Shown: positions 37,301 through 45,411 of the stretch, piece by piece
Position numbering within the stretch: the stretch's first letter is position 1
Layout of the letters: every line of letters begins with the position of its first letter
NCBI GenBank assembly: GCA_017649895.1
Contig: JAGCFW010000008.1
Span: forward strand, 1 to 64,000
DNA: 64,000 bases
Origin: Alphaproteobacteria bacterium
GTDB lineage: Bacteria > Pseudomonadota > Alphaproteobacteria > UBA3830
Direction: 5' to 3'
Notes under the pieces: generated by a model
Databases searched by the model: none
What the model saw: only the letters and a program-made list of their open reading frames with translations
Told to the model about the DNA's origin: nothing
Position numbers and translations under genes: made by a program

Positions 37301-37478
37301 GAGCAGATTGGCAGATGCTTTACCAAATCCGTATGCTCAAAACAACCAATCGAAGATTCAAACAATTAAGTCTGTTATCGAAGAAGTAATTTCATTGGTT
37401 AAAACTGCGTCAGATACAAAGGCAAAAGCAAAATTATCGCAGAAACCGAACCGGAGGAACGCTGGACTCGTAAGGTGA
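34332..37478 (+). CDS. Exported protein with formin-like poly-proline tract
   Basis: A 1048-aa protein with start at ATG 34332 (GGAG six bases before). Order: signal peptide (RVIILNMIVLGAVSC), an acidic Ser/Asn-rich stretch, a very basic patch (KKSKKRKKHRKKNKNN, about 90-105) like a nuclear localisation signal, a low-complexity region, then repeats NTNVPPPPPPPAMMG (four full and one broken copy, about 220-290), and about 750 residues of mostly helical sequence without a recognised domain. Runs of seven prolines resemble the FH1 profilin-binding tracts of formins and of Rickettsia Sca2 and RickA. I found no clear WH2 motif. A strong hairpin terminator follows. Likely a secreted effector or surface protein; an actin role is a guess. 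Confidence 0.75.
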   Translation: MRVIILNMIVLGAVSCLVENDVFAGNIDPNKHAKESTISQSENLLGTEDLSDSFDQLFFLDESEKNSESLNNSDSKNKKDNHTSSNGKKSKKRKKHRKKNKNNASYETNNFAPYNRQPTYSMENDLKENINILNGLSDSKSSNESFSKSEKNSEGNEKYNNNLKQNYDSESKTEQDFYTQTEDNLSQSESGTESGLPSTQPTLNGNTNVSTQSPAQKGNANVPPPPPPPAMMGNTNVPPPPPPPAMMGNTNVPPPPPPPVMMGNTNVPPPPPPPAMMGNTNVPPPPGSPVSTEVNVSDLVRDLRDKLNDLLVSDGVIQMANIVNFYLQGNKEVISEGIGVSGGAASLLINRLNKELEVLEKKFASDPTIKEFRDLLKSLRGPLQKLNKQSYYAIDSDRGKFFKDISQEIKRIAASYFSKFMESGENLKSIPNLIASLKEADIIMERAVVLSNSFSNLVDLSEMPRIEEFTEGATLDAIEIIRLKRFFAAKLKEANSASSNSTAEGNASTSSKQVDVKPLSGSITLPTGNSVTEKVVVEKALHCIEETLSGNDQLSVLVDIRDILNNNYTAIVSKEEGNTPLNVIRRLSDRIKNVGTLVGEAGKIEKTKIKTEKGEDKEVERNNNYSQFGKMFTGSDDAYGTALIPSINKWISSEKFAEFNVNEIAAAFRGKQLTKDKNVIEEYLRLLTEDKALCGKSFSNSIIDKMNSNAKFKSSVYAFAAIQSKQKTESKMEDHQFLFEIMAGDGKTKLGTSSDPNRDKNMISFSALKKNCEKYIEGMASIDKDIIAIPDILKKAERSFSTKIDNKGFAEYVNSILKEYFVFDNFVTSSDRITLGVVNAKKGLLSEKDIPNVVFALAQNCGLAVKQPALPLFSTSKDTDNIWVFKMSRDLFEIISKTKKAILDAHAQIFSGKKEITGTKIEEIIKELENLEKLIGNAIYQDEVLENVVQGLSISVSKTKADAKEEAGRVPAENIDEIKLGKITDQVQNLSRLADALPNPYAQNNQSKIQTIKSVIEEVISLVKTASDTKAKAKLSQKPNRRNAGLVR
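34982..35200 (+). repeat. Tandem 45-bp poly-proline repeats
   Basis: The string GTACCACCGCCTCC starts at 34995, 35040, 35085, 35130 and 35175, an exact 45-bp period. Units differ at few bases; the fifth is truncated by divergence (PPPPGSP). Each codes NTNVPPPPPPPAMMG. Confidence 0.95.
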
Positions 37479-37483
37479 ACGAA

Positions 37484-37523
37484 AAACCACGCGGAATTGT
37501 GTAAATATAATCCGCGTGGTTTT
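37484..37523 (+). terminator. Terminator of the poly-proline protein gene
   Basis: Twelve-pair stem AAACCACGCGGA/TCCGCGTGGTTT with a 15-base AT loop, directly after the stop. The T-rich end suits the plus strand and the A-rich opening suits the minus strand, so it may work both ways. Confidence 0.85.
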
Positions 37524-37807
37524 GTGTATTAAGAATAGCGGGCGAATCAATCGGTAGAAATTGAAAAATCTTGGCAGAGCAATGTCCCAAACTGAAAATG
37601 AAACCGAGAGACTTTCTCACGAAACAAATGAACGCAAAGTTGCTCGATACCTAAATTGATATCCACGAAGAACAAAGTGCGTCAAAAAGCACTCGAGAGG
37701 GAAATTAAAGTCCTGCTCCGCAGTTCAATTTTCGATTACCGCATCAACACCGGTAACACGTGTTCAAAACCCTCTCAAAAAAATCTCCGCCCCGGAATGA
37801 GCCGAAT
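37524..37807. other. Gap without a supported gene
   Basis: About 280 bp between the terminator and the 3' end of the next gene. A 66-codon frame on the plus strand (from 37656) runs into the antisense of the next gene and resembles nothing I know. Possibly the remains of a decayed gene. Confidence 0.35.
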
Positions 37808-39154
37808 TTACTTTTCCGCCACAAGGTTTTCATCGGAAATATCCGAGCAGCGATAACTTCCCTTGCCGAATTCAGGATATTCCTGTTCAAACAAGCAATG
37901 CCAAAACAAATCGTGGTCTCCGTTCATTTTCAAATACTCAACTACAAATATGTACAATTCCTCAGGACTTAATACTTCCTCGTTTACTTTAAATTTTGCG
38001 TTAATTCCCAGATATATTGGTCTGATAATACCGTATCTGTGCGCTAAATACGATGATTCATTTATTAAATCCCAACCGTATTTAGTAAATCCGAACATGG
38101 TACGATACACGTTATCATCCAAAAAAAAAGAGAGACATGCTTGTTTATTTGTTATAAAAAAATCTCCTAATCTTTTAGAACTACCATAGAAATATTTCGA
38201 ACCCGCTCGTTGCTCTATAAGTTGAGTTTGTTTGCATGTACTATCCTCTTCGACACTTAGGGCATATATTAATTGATGTAAAAAAATCACTTCTTTCGGA
38301 ATGGTGCCTGTATTTACTGAAAATTCTGGTTTTTCCACGCTGCTTTTAGGGTTTATTCGCAAAAACAGTCCGGTATGTTGTTCTTTAAACCATTTTGGTG
38401 AAAACATCATAAATTTATCGCTTTTCGGGTATTTTTTATATTTATCGAAGAGCATTTGTTCGGTACCTTTCAAATATCTCCATATGCTGCTGTTGGTGGT
38501 ATATGCCAAACCTGTTTCTCTGTTTTTTACCGGAATAAAAGTTAACTTAGGCAATTTTTTGGTTCCCCCCTTGTACCTGGATATTGCGATTCGCAGAACT
38601 TCGCATCCTACCGGGTCTTTTGTTAATTCTGATATGCATTTTCTAAATTCTTCCCTCATTTGTTTCGTAAAATCGAGAGGATTTAAATTTAAAAATATAT
38701 TTGTTATGGCATGCGTTTTTAGTCCGTAGCGACTTTCTTTCTCGTTGTAAATCAATACATCTCCTGAGCTCGGATGTATCCCTATGTTTGTGCCTGATTC
38801 AGCAAAAATTATATCTTCACCGTTATCCAGCCTACCCACAGATATTCCTCTAAGCCTTTCAGGTCTTTTTTTAAATGAAAAATTGCAGCAGGTTTTCATA
38901 AACTGATCTACCAGCGATTGTTGATTTTTTTCTTTAGTATTTTCTGGATTCCAAGTGGATCTATACATTTCTAATTCTCGTTCAGTTGTCAAAGAATTTA
39001 CAATCGGCCATTCAGAAAGCGGCATTTTTACGTCGAAAGATTTTTCGACGTTGTTATTGACACCCGACCAGAACATAGCCTGAATATCTGCGCAACAAAA
39101 AAACACTAATATAACCACAAATTTGAGCACAGTTTGACTTTTAAATACCTTCAT
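37808..39154 (-). CDS. Exported protein, possible degenerate M91-like peptidase
   Basis: A 448-aa protein. The ATG at 39154 has AGAGGTGA just upstream and is preferred over the GTG three codons earlier. Signal peptide: VFKSQTVLKFVVILVFFCCADIQA. The middle contains GCEVLRIAISRY, PKLTFIPVKNRETG and, near residue 293, PKEVIFLHQLIYAL. The spacing recalls the NleD/M91 effector peptidases, whose motif reads HExxH after such strands, but here it is HQLIY. If related, the catalytic Glu and second His are lost. The rest is unrecognised. Convergent with the poly-proline gene and divergent from the coiled-coil gene at 39312. Confidence 0.65.
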   Translation of the reverse strand: MKVFKSQTVLKFVVILVFFCCADIQAMFWSGVNNNVEKSFDVKMPLSEWPIVNSLTTERELEMYRSTWNPENTKEKNQQSLVDQFMKTCCNFSFKKRPERLRGISVGRLDNGEDIIFAESGTNIGIHPSSGDVLIYNEKESRYGLKTHAITNIFLNLNPLDFTKQMREEFRKCISELTKDPVGCEVLRIAISRYKGGTKKLPKLTFIPVKNRETGLAYTTNSSIWRYLKGTEQMLFDKYKKYPKSDKFMMFSPKWFKEQHTGLFLRINPKSSVEKPEFSVNTGTIPKEVIFLHQLIYALSVEEDSTCKQTQLIEQRAGSKYFYGSSKRLGDFFITNKQACLSFFLDDNVYRTMFGFTKYGWDLINESSYLAHRYGIIRPIYLGINAKFKVNEEVLSPEELYIFVVEYLKMNGDHDLFWHCLFEQEYPEFGKGSYRCSDISDENLVAEK

Positions 39155-39311
39155 TTTAATCACCTCTAAAATATCCGCCCTACTTTAACAGTTTTTTGTT
39201 AACAATTCGCTAACTAATTAAAATTTAAAATAAAAAAATATCAAAAAATTAACGAATTATTAATCAGTTAAGAGTAATCTGAGATGTAGACTTATAGATA
39301 GGAGGAATATT

Positions 39312-40883
39312 ATGAAATTAAAAGTCTTAGGTATGTGCGCGATCGCATCATTACTGTACGGAGAAAATGTTTTTGCTTATGGGGCTTCGCCGGCAATCGG
39401 AGGTGATTCTCAAAATTTAAATGACACTAATGCGACAACTACACAGGATGAAAATTCGAACGTTTCTGAAAATATTACAAATTACGGTACAGCCACAACG
39501 CAAAATTCGCGGTGGATTCATGCCAAAAACAGGAATAATGCAAGGAAAAACGAAAAAAGAAGAGCAAACTCCAATGCAAGGAGAAACGAAAAAAGAAGAG
39601 CAAACTCCATAGATAATTCACAAACCCCACATACAGATCAAAATCTGTTCAATGTTTTTGCTGATTTGGAAGATGTATCTGATTGGGAAGATGTATCTGA
39701 TTCCCAGAATCAGCCATATAATCAGAGTGAGAATTTGCACAAAGAAACATTTATCCTTGTTGAAAAGCTTGTCGAGCAGGACGCGAATGTTTTTTCGCGT
39801 CTGATACAAGAGGTAGGAAAGCACGAAGATGACGTGTCTTTATACTATCAAGAAGAAAAAAAAATGAATACAAGGGATCGGTTAAAAAAGGCTAAAGACC
39901 TCAAAAAAAGCAACAAGGATCTGATTGCTGTGCTGGATGAGACCATCGCAAATTTTGAGGATCTTCAGAAAATTTTGCAAGATCTGAAAATAAATGAGAA
40001 AATTATATGGCTTAAAGATAAGCACGCAAAAATTGAGTCATTGCTGAAAGACGTAGACATAGGAGATCTGGAGAACCTGGTAGATGAGAGATTCCAGAGA
40101 AGAGAGCAAAAGAAAGCAGCAAAGGCCGAAAAGATAAAGAAAAAAGAGGAAAGCAGACGTCCTTCTGAACGGGCCGGACAAGATATTGATTTGCAGGCGA
40201 TCAACAGATACCTCGGTGATTTATTCAAGTTTATTGAAATGATCGGTCTTCGCAAGCCTGACTTTAACTCTTTGATAACACACGGAAACTCCTGTTTTGA
40301 CCATAAAAACGGTCTTATGTTCGATCCGGGACAAAACGGAGTGGATCCGATGTCGAAAAATATCTTAAAGCAGATTTACGAAGTTAGCTCCCCTGAAGCT
40401 GAAGAGGCTTGGTCTGAAACAAAAGAAATGATCAGGAAAGCATACGAGTTTGTATCAGCATTCTCATCTGAAAGAAGTAAATTAAATGAGGAAATATCTA
40501 AAGCAAAGGAAAAAATCGCAAAATCAAGCAAAGCTTTGGCCAAGAAAACAAAACTAGAGAACGATCTTCGAAATAATAAGAGACTTCCACAAAAGCAGAA
40601 AGAATCGAAAGAGCAAGAAATAGCAGAATTAAACAATCAGATTATTTCTACTTCAGAGGAAAGGATAACCTTAGATGACTTGGAAAAGAAAGAGTCGAGA
40701 GTTAAAGAGTTAGAAAATATGATTTCAGGTGCGTACAGAGACTTGAAACTGGAAAACCTTGAATCAAAAATCAAGACCTTGAGTGGGAATGTTGCCAGAT
40801 TACTTAAGCAGCAGTCCAGTATAGATGAGAAAAAAAGAAAAGAGGAAGAGCAAAAGAAAAAAATGGAAGAAGCGATAAAGTGA
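39312..40883 (+). CDS. Exported coiled-coil protein
   Basis: A 523-aa protein after a perfect AGGAGG site. Signal peptide MKLKVLGMCAIASLLYGENVFA. Then come a low-complexity Asn/Thr region and a duplicated basic segment (NARKNEKRRANS / NARRNEKRRANS). After it are a 7-residue repeat (DLEDVSDWEDVSD) and long coiled coils from about 150 to the end (KAKEKIAKSSKALAKKTK, EKKRKEEEQKKKMEEAIK). No known domain. Likely secreted. A terminator lies about 40 bp after the stop. Confidence 0.7.
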   Translation: MKLKVLGMCAIASLLYGENVFAYGASPAIGGDSQNLNDTNATTTQDENSNVSENITNYGTATTQNSRWIHAKNRNNARKNEKRRANSNARRNEKRRANSIDNSQTPHTDQNLFNVFADLEDVSDWEDVSDSQNQPYNQSENLHKETFILVEKLVEQDANVFSRLIQEVGKHEDDVSLYYQEEKKMNTRDRLKKAKDLKKSNKDLIAVLDETIANFEDLQKILQDLKINEKIIWLKDKHAKIESLLKDVDIGDLENLVDERFQRREQKKAAKAEKIKKKEESRRPSERAGQDIDLQAINRYLGDLFKFIEMIGLRKPDFNSLITHGNSCFDHKNGLMFDPGQNGVDPMSKNILKQIYEVSSPEAEEAWSETKEMIRKAYEFVSAFSSERSKLNEEISKAKEKIAKSSKALAKKTKLENDLRNNKRLPQKQKESKEQEIAELNNQIISTSEERITLDDLEKKESRVKELENMISGAYRDLKLENLESKIKTLSGNVARLLKQQSSIDEKKRKEEEQKKKMEEAIK

Positions 40884-40925
40884 GAGGAGTTAGGTGAAGG
40901 AAACGGATACGAGGAATAAAAAATA

Positions 40926-40970
40926 CCGGTTCTGAAATAGATAAGTTATGTTCGGGACCGGAATTTTTTT
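40926..40970 (+). terminator. Terminator of the coiled-coil protein gene
   Basis: Stem CCGGTTC/GGACCGG (one G-T pair) with a long loop, followed by AA and seven T residues. Confidence 0.7.
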
Positions 40971-41042
40971 ACCCGAAGCGCAGCTCTCGCAAAGGTACGA
41001 AAAAGGCGTAAAATGTGAAAAACTATGGAATTGCGAAAAAAT

Positions 41043-41909
41043 TTACAACTTAAAAAGACACCTTAATTTTGCAGAACGAGATTTCGGATTTGCCTCGATT
41101 TCTTCCTCGCTCGGGACAATCGGCTTTTTTGTAACTATTTGAAAATCAAGTCTCTGCTGCCCGCACTCTTTGAAAAACGACTTAACGATGCGATCCTCAA
41201 GGGAATGAAAGCTCACCACGACGATTTTTCCGCCCGAATTCAGCAGTTCCAAAGATTCGTTCAGGATAATTTTCAGCTCTTCCAATTCTCTGTTTACAAA
41301 AATTCTCAACGCCTGAAAGGTTTTCGTCGCCTGATCAATTTTTCCCGTTCGTCTCACGCAGGAGCGCACAGCATTCGCCAGGTCTTCCGCGGTTTTGATG
41401 CTGCGTAAATTTTTCTTGATGCTCTTCGCTATGCGCCTGGAAAATCTCTCCTCGCTGAATGTGTAGATTATGTTTGCGAGTTGCTCCTCGGAACAACGAT
41501 GAATGATGTCCATGGCCGTTTCGTCACACAGCCCCATTGTCATATCGACACTGCCCTTGGATTTGAAAGAAAATCCGCGAGATTCGTCCTCCAACTGAAA
41601 ATTCGACAACCCTAAATCGAGAACAATCCCGTCAAGTTTTTGAATATTTCGCTGCGCCAAAACTTTTTTGATATCGCTGAATTTTGAATGAGAAAAAGAA
41701 AATCTTGAAGGGAATTCCGCATGCAATTTCTTCGCTATGGGGATCACCAATTCGTCGCGGTCGCAGGCGATGACTGAGCAATCTGCCTTTTCCAAAATCG
41801 CCCTGGAATATCCGCCACCGCCGAAAGTTCCGTCGAAATAGATTTTACCGTCGGACGGATCTAAAAAATTCAAAACTTCATTTAACAAAACCGGAATATG
41901 CTCACTCAT
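41043..41909 (-). CDS. rsmH: 16S rRNA m4C1402 methyltransferase RsmH (MraW)
   Basis: A 288-aa SAM-dependent enzyme methylating N4 of C1402 in 16S rRNA. Seen: EHIPVLLNEVLNFL, FDGTFGGGGYSRAIL, GIVLDLGLSNFQLEDESRGFSFK, DMTMGL, NSGGKIVVVSFHSLEDRIVK and the RSAKLRCL end. It is normally in the mraZ-rsmH-ftsL-ftsI cell-wall cluster, but here it stands alone with its start facing parA. The start is clear, with the next upstream gene divergent at 200 bp. Confidence 0.95.
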   Translation of the reverse strand: MSEHIPVLLNEVLNFLDPSDGKIYFDGTFGGGGYSRAILEKADCSVIACDRDELVIPIAKKLHAEFPSRFSFSHSKFSDIKKVLAQRNIQKLDGIVLDLGLSNFQLEDESRGFSFKSKGSVDMTMGLCDETAMDIIHRCSEEQLANIIYTFSEERFSRRIAKSIKKNLRSIKTAEDLANAVRSCVRRTGKIDQATKTFQALRIFVNRELEELKIILNESLELLNSGGKIVVVSFHSLEDRIVKSFFKECGQQRLDFQIVTKKPIVPSEEEIEANPKSRSAKLRCLFKL

Positions 41910-42112
41910 TTTTTACAACTACCACAACCTTTGGGATACCTACGAAAACTAAACCCCTCTCTGCGAAATTATAGTCCGCCCCCAAAAATATGTACATAAT
42001 TATCTCGGTAATTTTGAAAAAGCAAAATTTAAGCGCAGTGCCACACGGAATTTTTTGTTTGTGATCTGCCATTCGACGAAGTATAATTCCGATGCGTTCT
42101 GAGAAAGAAGAG

Positions 42113-42877
42113 ATGAAGACTATTGCGGTTATCAATCAAAAGGGCGGAGTAGGTAAAACTACGACGACGATAAATCTGGCAACGGCTTTGGCGGCTGCAG
42201 AGAAAAAAGTTCTTGTTGTGGATCTTGATCCGCAGGGAAATGCTTCCACCGGATTGGGAATGCCAAAAGTGCGTGGAGTGGAGAGCAGTTATGGAGTTCT
42301 GCTCGGATTGGTTCAGCCGAAGGATGTCATTCAGGAGACTTATGTAAAGGGACTGTGTGTAATTTCCTCCACGATAGATTTGGCGGCGGCCGAGGTTGAA
42401 TTGTTTCAGCAAAACGATCGCGAAGGCAGACTCAAAGCAGCCCTGTCCAATCTGGATTTCGATTACGTATTTATTGATTGCCCACCGGGATTCGGGTTGA
42501 TAAATATAAATTCCCTGAATGCCTCGAACAAAATTATCATTCCGCTGCAGTGTGAATTTTACGCGTTGGAAGGATTGACTCAGTTGTTTAATACGATTCA
42601 GAGCGTGCGCAGCACCATCAATAAGGATCTGATGGTCGGTGGAATTTTGCTCACAATGTACGATCGCCGCAACAATTTAAGCCGCACGATTGAAGATGAC
42701 GTGAGAAATCATTTCGGAAATCTGGTTTTTGACACGGTAATTCCGCGAAATGTCCGCATAAGCGAGGCCGCGTCTTATGGACGTCCTGTAATACTCCATG
42801 ATATAAGATCAAGTGGGGCGATATCATACATAGAATTAGCCCGCGAATTTTTGAGAAGGGAATCAAATGGCGAATAA
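42113..42877 (+). CDS. parA: Chromosome partitioning ATPase ParA
   Basis: A 254-aa deviant-Walker ATPase that moves ParB-parS complexes along the nucleoid. Seen: IAVINQKGGVGKTTTTINLATAL, VVDLDPQGNASTGLG, FIDCPPGFGLININSL, and VIPRNVRISEAASYGRPVI. I start at ATG 42113 over 42092, since the family starts right at MKTIAVINQKGG. A TATAAT box lies just upstream (42081-42086). Overlaps parB by 11 nt. Confidence 0.95.
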   Translation: MKTIAVINQKGGVGKTTTTINLATALAAAEKKVLVVDLDPQGNASTGLGMPKVRGVESSYGVLLGLVQPKDVIQETYVKGLCVISSTIDLAAAEVELFQQNDREGRLKAALSNLDFDYVFIDCPPGFGLININSLNASNKIIIPLQCEFYALEGLTQLFNTIQSVRSTINKDLMVGGILLTMYDRRNNLSRTIEDDVRNHFGNLVFDTVIPRNVRISEAASYGRPVILHDIRSSGAISYIELAREFLRRESNGE

Positions 42878-43754
42878 GAGTCTCGGGCGTGGTCTGTCAG
42901 CCTTTTTGCAAACTGAATTGGATATGGATTCCTCTCCTGCGAACAACAGTGGCGTCGTGAAAATCAGCTTGGATAAAATAGAGGCAAATCCTTATCAGCC
43001 GCGGCAATTTTTTGATAACGAACAACTGCAGTCGTTGGCGGCTTCCATAAAGAGAAAGGGAGTTTTTCAGCCGATTTTGGTTCAGAAGCTGGCGGACGGA
43101 GCTTATCAGTTGGTGGCGGGCGAAAGGCGTATGCGCGCATCTCAAATTGCAGGATTGACTGAAATTCCGGCGATCATCACGAATTTTTCGAAAGAAGAGC
43201 AGCTGGAAATTGCGATTCTCGAAAATGTACAACGAGAAAATTTAAATCCGATCGAAGAGGCGGAGGGATACAAGCGATTGCTGGACGAATTCGATCATAC
43301 TCAGGAACAGCTGTCAGAAATTATAGGCAAGAGTCGCAGTCATATTTCCAATGTAATGAGGCTGTTAAATCTTCCCGACGACGTCAAGCAGATGATCAAG
43401 GAAGGAAATCTATCTTTCGGGCACGCGCGAGCATTGGTGACTTCCGATGACGCCTCGGCGATGGCTCAAAAAGTACTGGATAATTCTTTGAATGTACGTG
43501 ACACGGAAAAACTGGTAAAGCGTCGGAAAAATCCGCAGTCGGACTCACAGTGTTCTGAAAAAAAACGAGATGCTTCTCTTTATGAGTTGTCCTCCTATGT
43601 CGATCCGGAAGTTCTGAATATATCTCATCAAATCGAGCAACTCTCAGGTTTGAAAACAAATATAAAATTGGAAGGAAATAACAGAGGAATTATCGAGTTG
43701 AGCTTTGAAAATTTCAGCCAACTTGATAAATTTATACAGAAAATAAATTATTAG
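42867..43754 (+). CDS. parB: Chromosome partitioning protein ParB
   Basis: A 295-aa CTP-dependent clamp that loads at parS. Seen: KSLGRGLSAFL (ParA-contacting N-terminus), NPYQPRQFF, the CTP-binding GERRMRA and ENVQRENLNPIEEAEGY, the HTH region QLSEIIGKSRSHISNVMRLL, and a C-terminal dimerisation segment. Its likely targets are the three parS-like sites at 30477-30619, about 12 kb away. Confidence 0.95.
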   Translation: MANKSLGRGLSAFLQTELDMDSSPANNSGVVKISLDKIEANPYQPRQFFDNEQLQSLAASIKRKGVFQPILVQKLADGAYQLVAGERRMRASQIAGLTEIPAIITNFSKEEQLEIAILENVQRENLNPIEEAEGYKRLLDEFDHTQEQLSEIIGKSRSHISNVMRLLNLPDDVKQMIKEGNLSFGHARALVTSDDASAMAQKVLDNSLNVRDTEKLVKRRKNPQSDSQCSEKKRDASLYELSSYVDPEVLNISHQIEQLSGLKTNIKLEGNNRGIIELSFENFSQLDKFIQKINY

Positions 43755-43762
43755 GCGAGAAA

Positions 43763-45325
43763 ATGAGTGTAGTAAAATCAGCGTTTACGGTCGGGGCCTT
43801 CACCCTTTTCAGTAGGTTTATGGGGTATGCTCGAGAGTGTATTGTTGCCGCGGTTATGGGTGCGGGCATGCATACGGACTGCTTTATGGTTGCGGCGAAA
43901 TTGGCCAATATTTTTCGCAGAATTTTTGCGGAAGGAGCCTTTAACGCATCGTTTCTTCCGAGATTTTCCAATGTTCTTCACAAGGACGGAAAGGACAGCG
44001 CGAACAAGGTTTTGTCTGATGTATTCAGTTGCTTGTTGATAATCCTGACGATATTTGTCATGATGGTCTTAATATTTTTTCCGTCAGTAGTACAAGTTGC
44101 AGCCAAGGGGTTTGACGTTCTCAGCGAAAAGTTTGGTCTGACAGTAAGACTTGGGCGAATTTGCTTTCCGTATTTGATTTTTATTTCCTTAAGTTCGATG
44201 TGCTCGGGAGTGCTGAACACGATGAACAAATTCGCTTTGCCGGCGGCTTTACATTGCTTGCCAAGCGTAATCGTCGGAATAAGCTTGATTGTCTGCTACT
44301 TCCTCGGTCTCGACAAGGACATCTCCGTTCATGTAATGGCTGTTTTCTTTTTGTTGGCGGGAATACTGCACACTTCGTTGTTGGTTTATGCGATAACGCA
44401 TTACAAATTTAGGTTAAAATTCAGTTTTCATTGTTGGACATCTCACGTTAAGGACATCATGAAAAATATGATTCCGGGAATTATCGGAGCGGGGGTATGG
44501 CAGCTGAATATGCTGGTGGACACTTCGATTTGTTCATATCTTCCGACGGGAGCTATCACCTGTATCAACCTTGCGGACAGATTAAATCAATTTCCGCTTG
44601 CAACCCTGGGAATTGCGCTAAGCACGGCGCTGCTTCCTCTTATGTCGAACTGCTTGTCAACAAAAAATTACGAGAGAGCGGGCGAAGAGATGCAAAAGGG
44701 GCTGTTGTTTGCTTACTTTTTGACTTTTTTTGCAGCCACGATGTTGATTTCCTGCAATGATCTGCTGGTGGCTGTGGCTTTTCAGCGTGGATTATTCGGG
44801 CCGGAAGAAGTTCAGATCACTGCGAGCGCTCTGGTTGGATTTGCTCTCGGACTTCCGTTTTATGTGCTTGCAAAGGTCTACGCAGCGGTATATTTCGCCG
44901 CCAGGGACACAAAAACCCCTGTGATTTTTGCGGCAACTTCCGTAATCATAAATTTGATTTGCCTAATAATTTTGGTCCCGTTTTTCAAATATTTCGGATT
45001 ATCCTTGTGCACATCAATATCGGCAATGGTCAATGCTTCTTTGTTAGTTTGTTTTTCGGGAAAAAAGTTGCGAGTCAATTGGTCCGTCTCATTCTTTTTC
45101 AAGATCGGAGCCCAAATTTTAGCGGCAGTAATTACATTTTTCGCGCTGCGAAGTTTTTCCGCGTTGCTTTGGACACCGGACTTGGGAGGTTCCATGCAAA
45201 AATGGCCTATCTTTATTGCGGTATTTGGTTTCGGGTGCGTCGTATATCTATTATCGCTTATGTTCTTGTTGTTGGTTACGGGACAGAAAAATTGGAAACT
45301 TTGGAAAAAAGAAGCATGGGTTTAA
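43763..45325 (+). CDS. murJ: Lipid II flippase MurJ
   Basis: A 520-aa MOP-superfamily membrane protein with about 14 helices, flipping lipid II for peptidoglycan synthesis. Seen: the N-terminal SAFTVGAFTLFSRFMGYARECIVAAVMGAG, FRRIFAEGAFNASFLPRF with its conserved arginines, and later LADRLNQFPLATLGIALSTALLP. Starts 8 bp after parB, so likely in the same transcript. With murA and the M23 peptidase it shows that a peptidoglycan pathway persists. Confidence 0.93.
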   Translation: MSVVKSAFTVGAFTLFSRFMGYARECIVAAVMGAGMHTDCFMVAAKLANIFRRIFAEGAFNASFLPRFSNVLHKDGKDSANKVLSDVFSCLLIILTIFVMMVLIFFPSVVQVAAKGFDVLSEKFGLTVRLGRICFPYLIFISLSSMCSGVLNTMNKFALPAALHCLPSVIVGISLIVCYFLGLDKDISVHVMAVFFLLAGILHTSLLVYAITHYKFRLKFSFHCWTSHVKDIMKNMIPGIIGAGVWQLNMLVDTSICSYLPTGAITCINLADRLNQFPLATLGIALSTALLPLMSNCLSTKNYERAGEEMQKGLLFAYFLTFFAATMLISCNDLLVAVAFQRGLFGPEEVQITASALVGFALGLPFYVLAKVYAAVYFAARDTKTPVIFAATSVIINLICLIILVPFFKYFGLSLCTSISAMVNASLLVCFSGKKLRVNWSVSFFFKIGAQILAAVITFFALRSFSALLWTPDLGGSMQKWPIFIAVFGFGCVVYLLSLMFLLLVTGQKNWKLWKKEAWV

Positions 45326-45349
45326 TTTTTTTACCTTTATAAAAAATTG

Positions 45350-45378
45350 TTGCAATCAGCAAAGTTTATTATTATAAT
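45350..45378 (+). promoter_or_regulatory. Strong promoter of tlc
   Basis: TTGCAA (45350-45355), exactly 17 bases, TATAAT (45373-45378), 33 bp before the tlc start. Confidence 0.75.
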
Positions 45379-45411
45379 TAATTCGTTTTTATTAATTTAC
45401 GGAGAATATAA

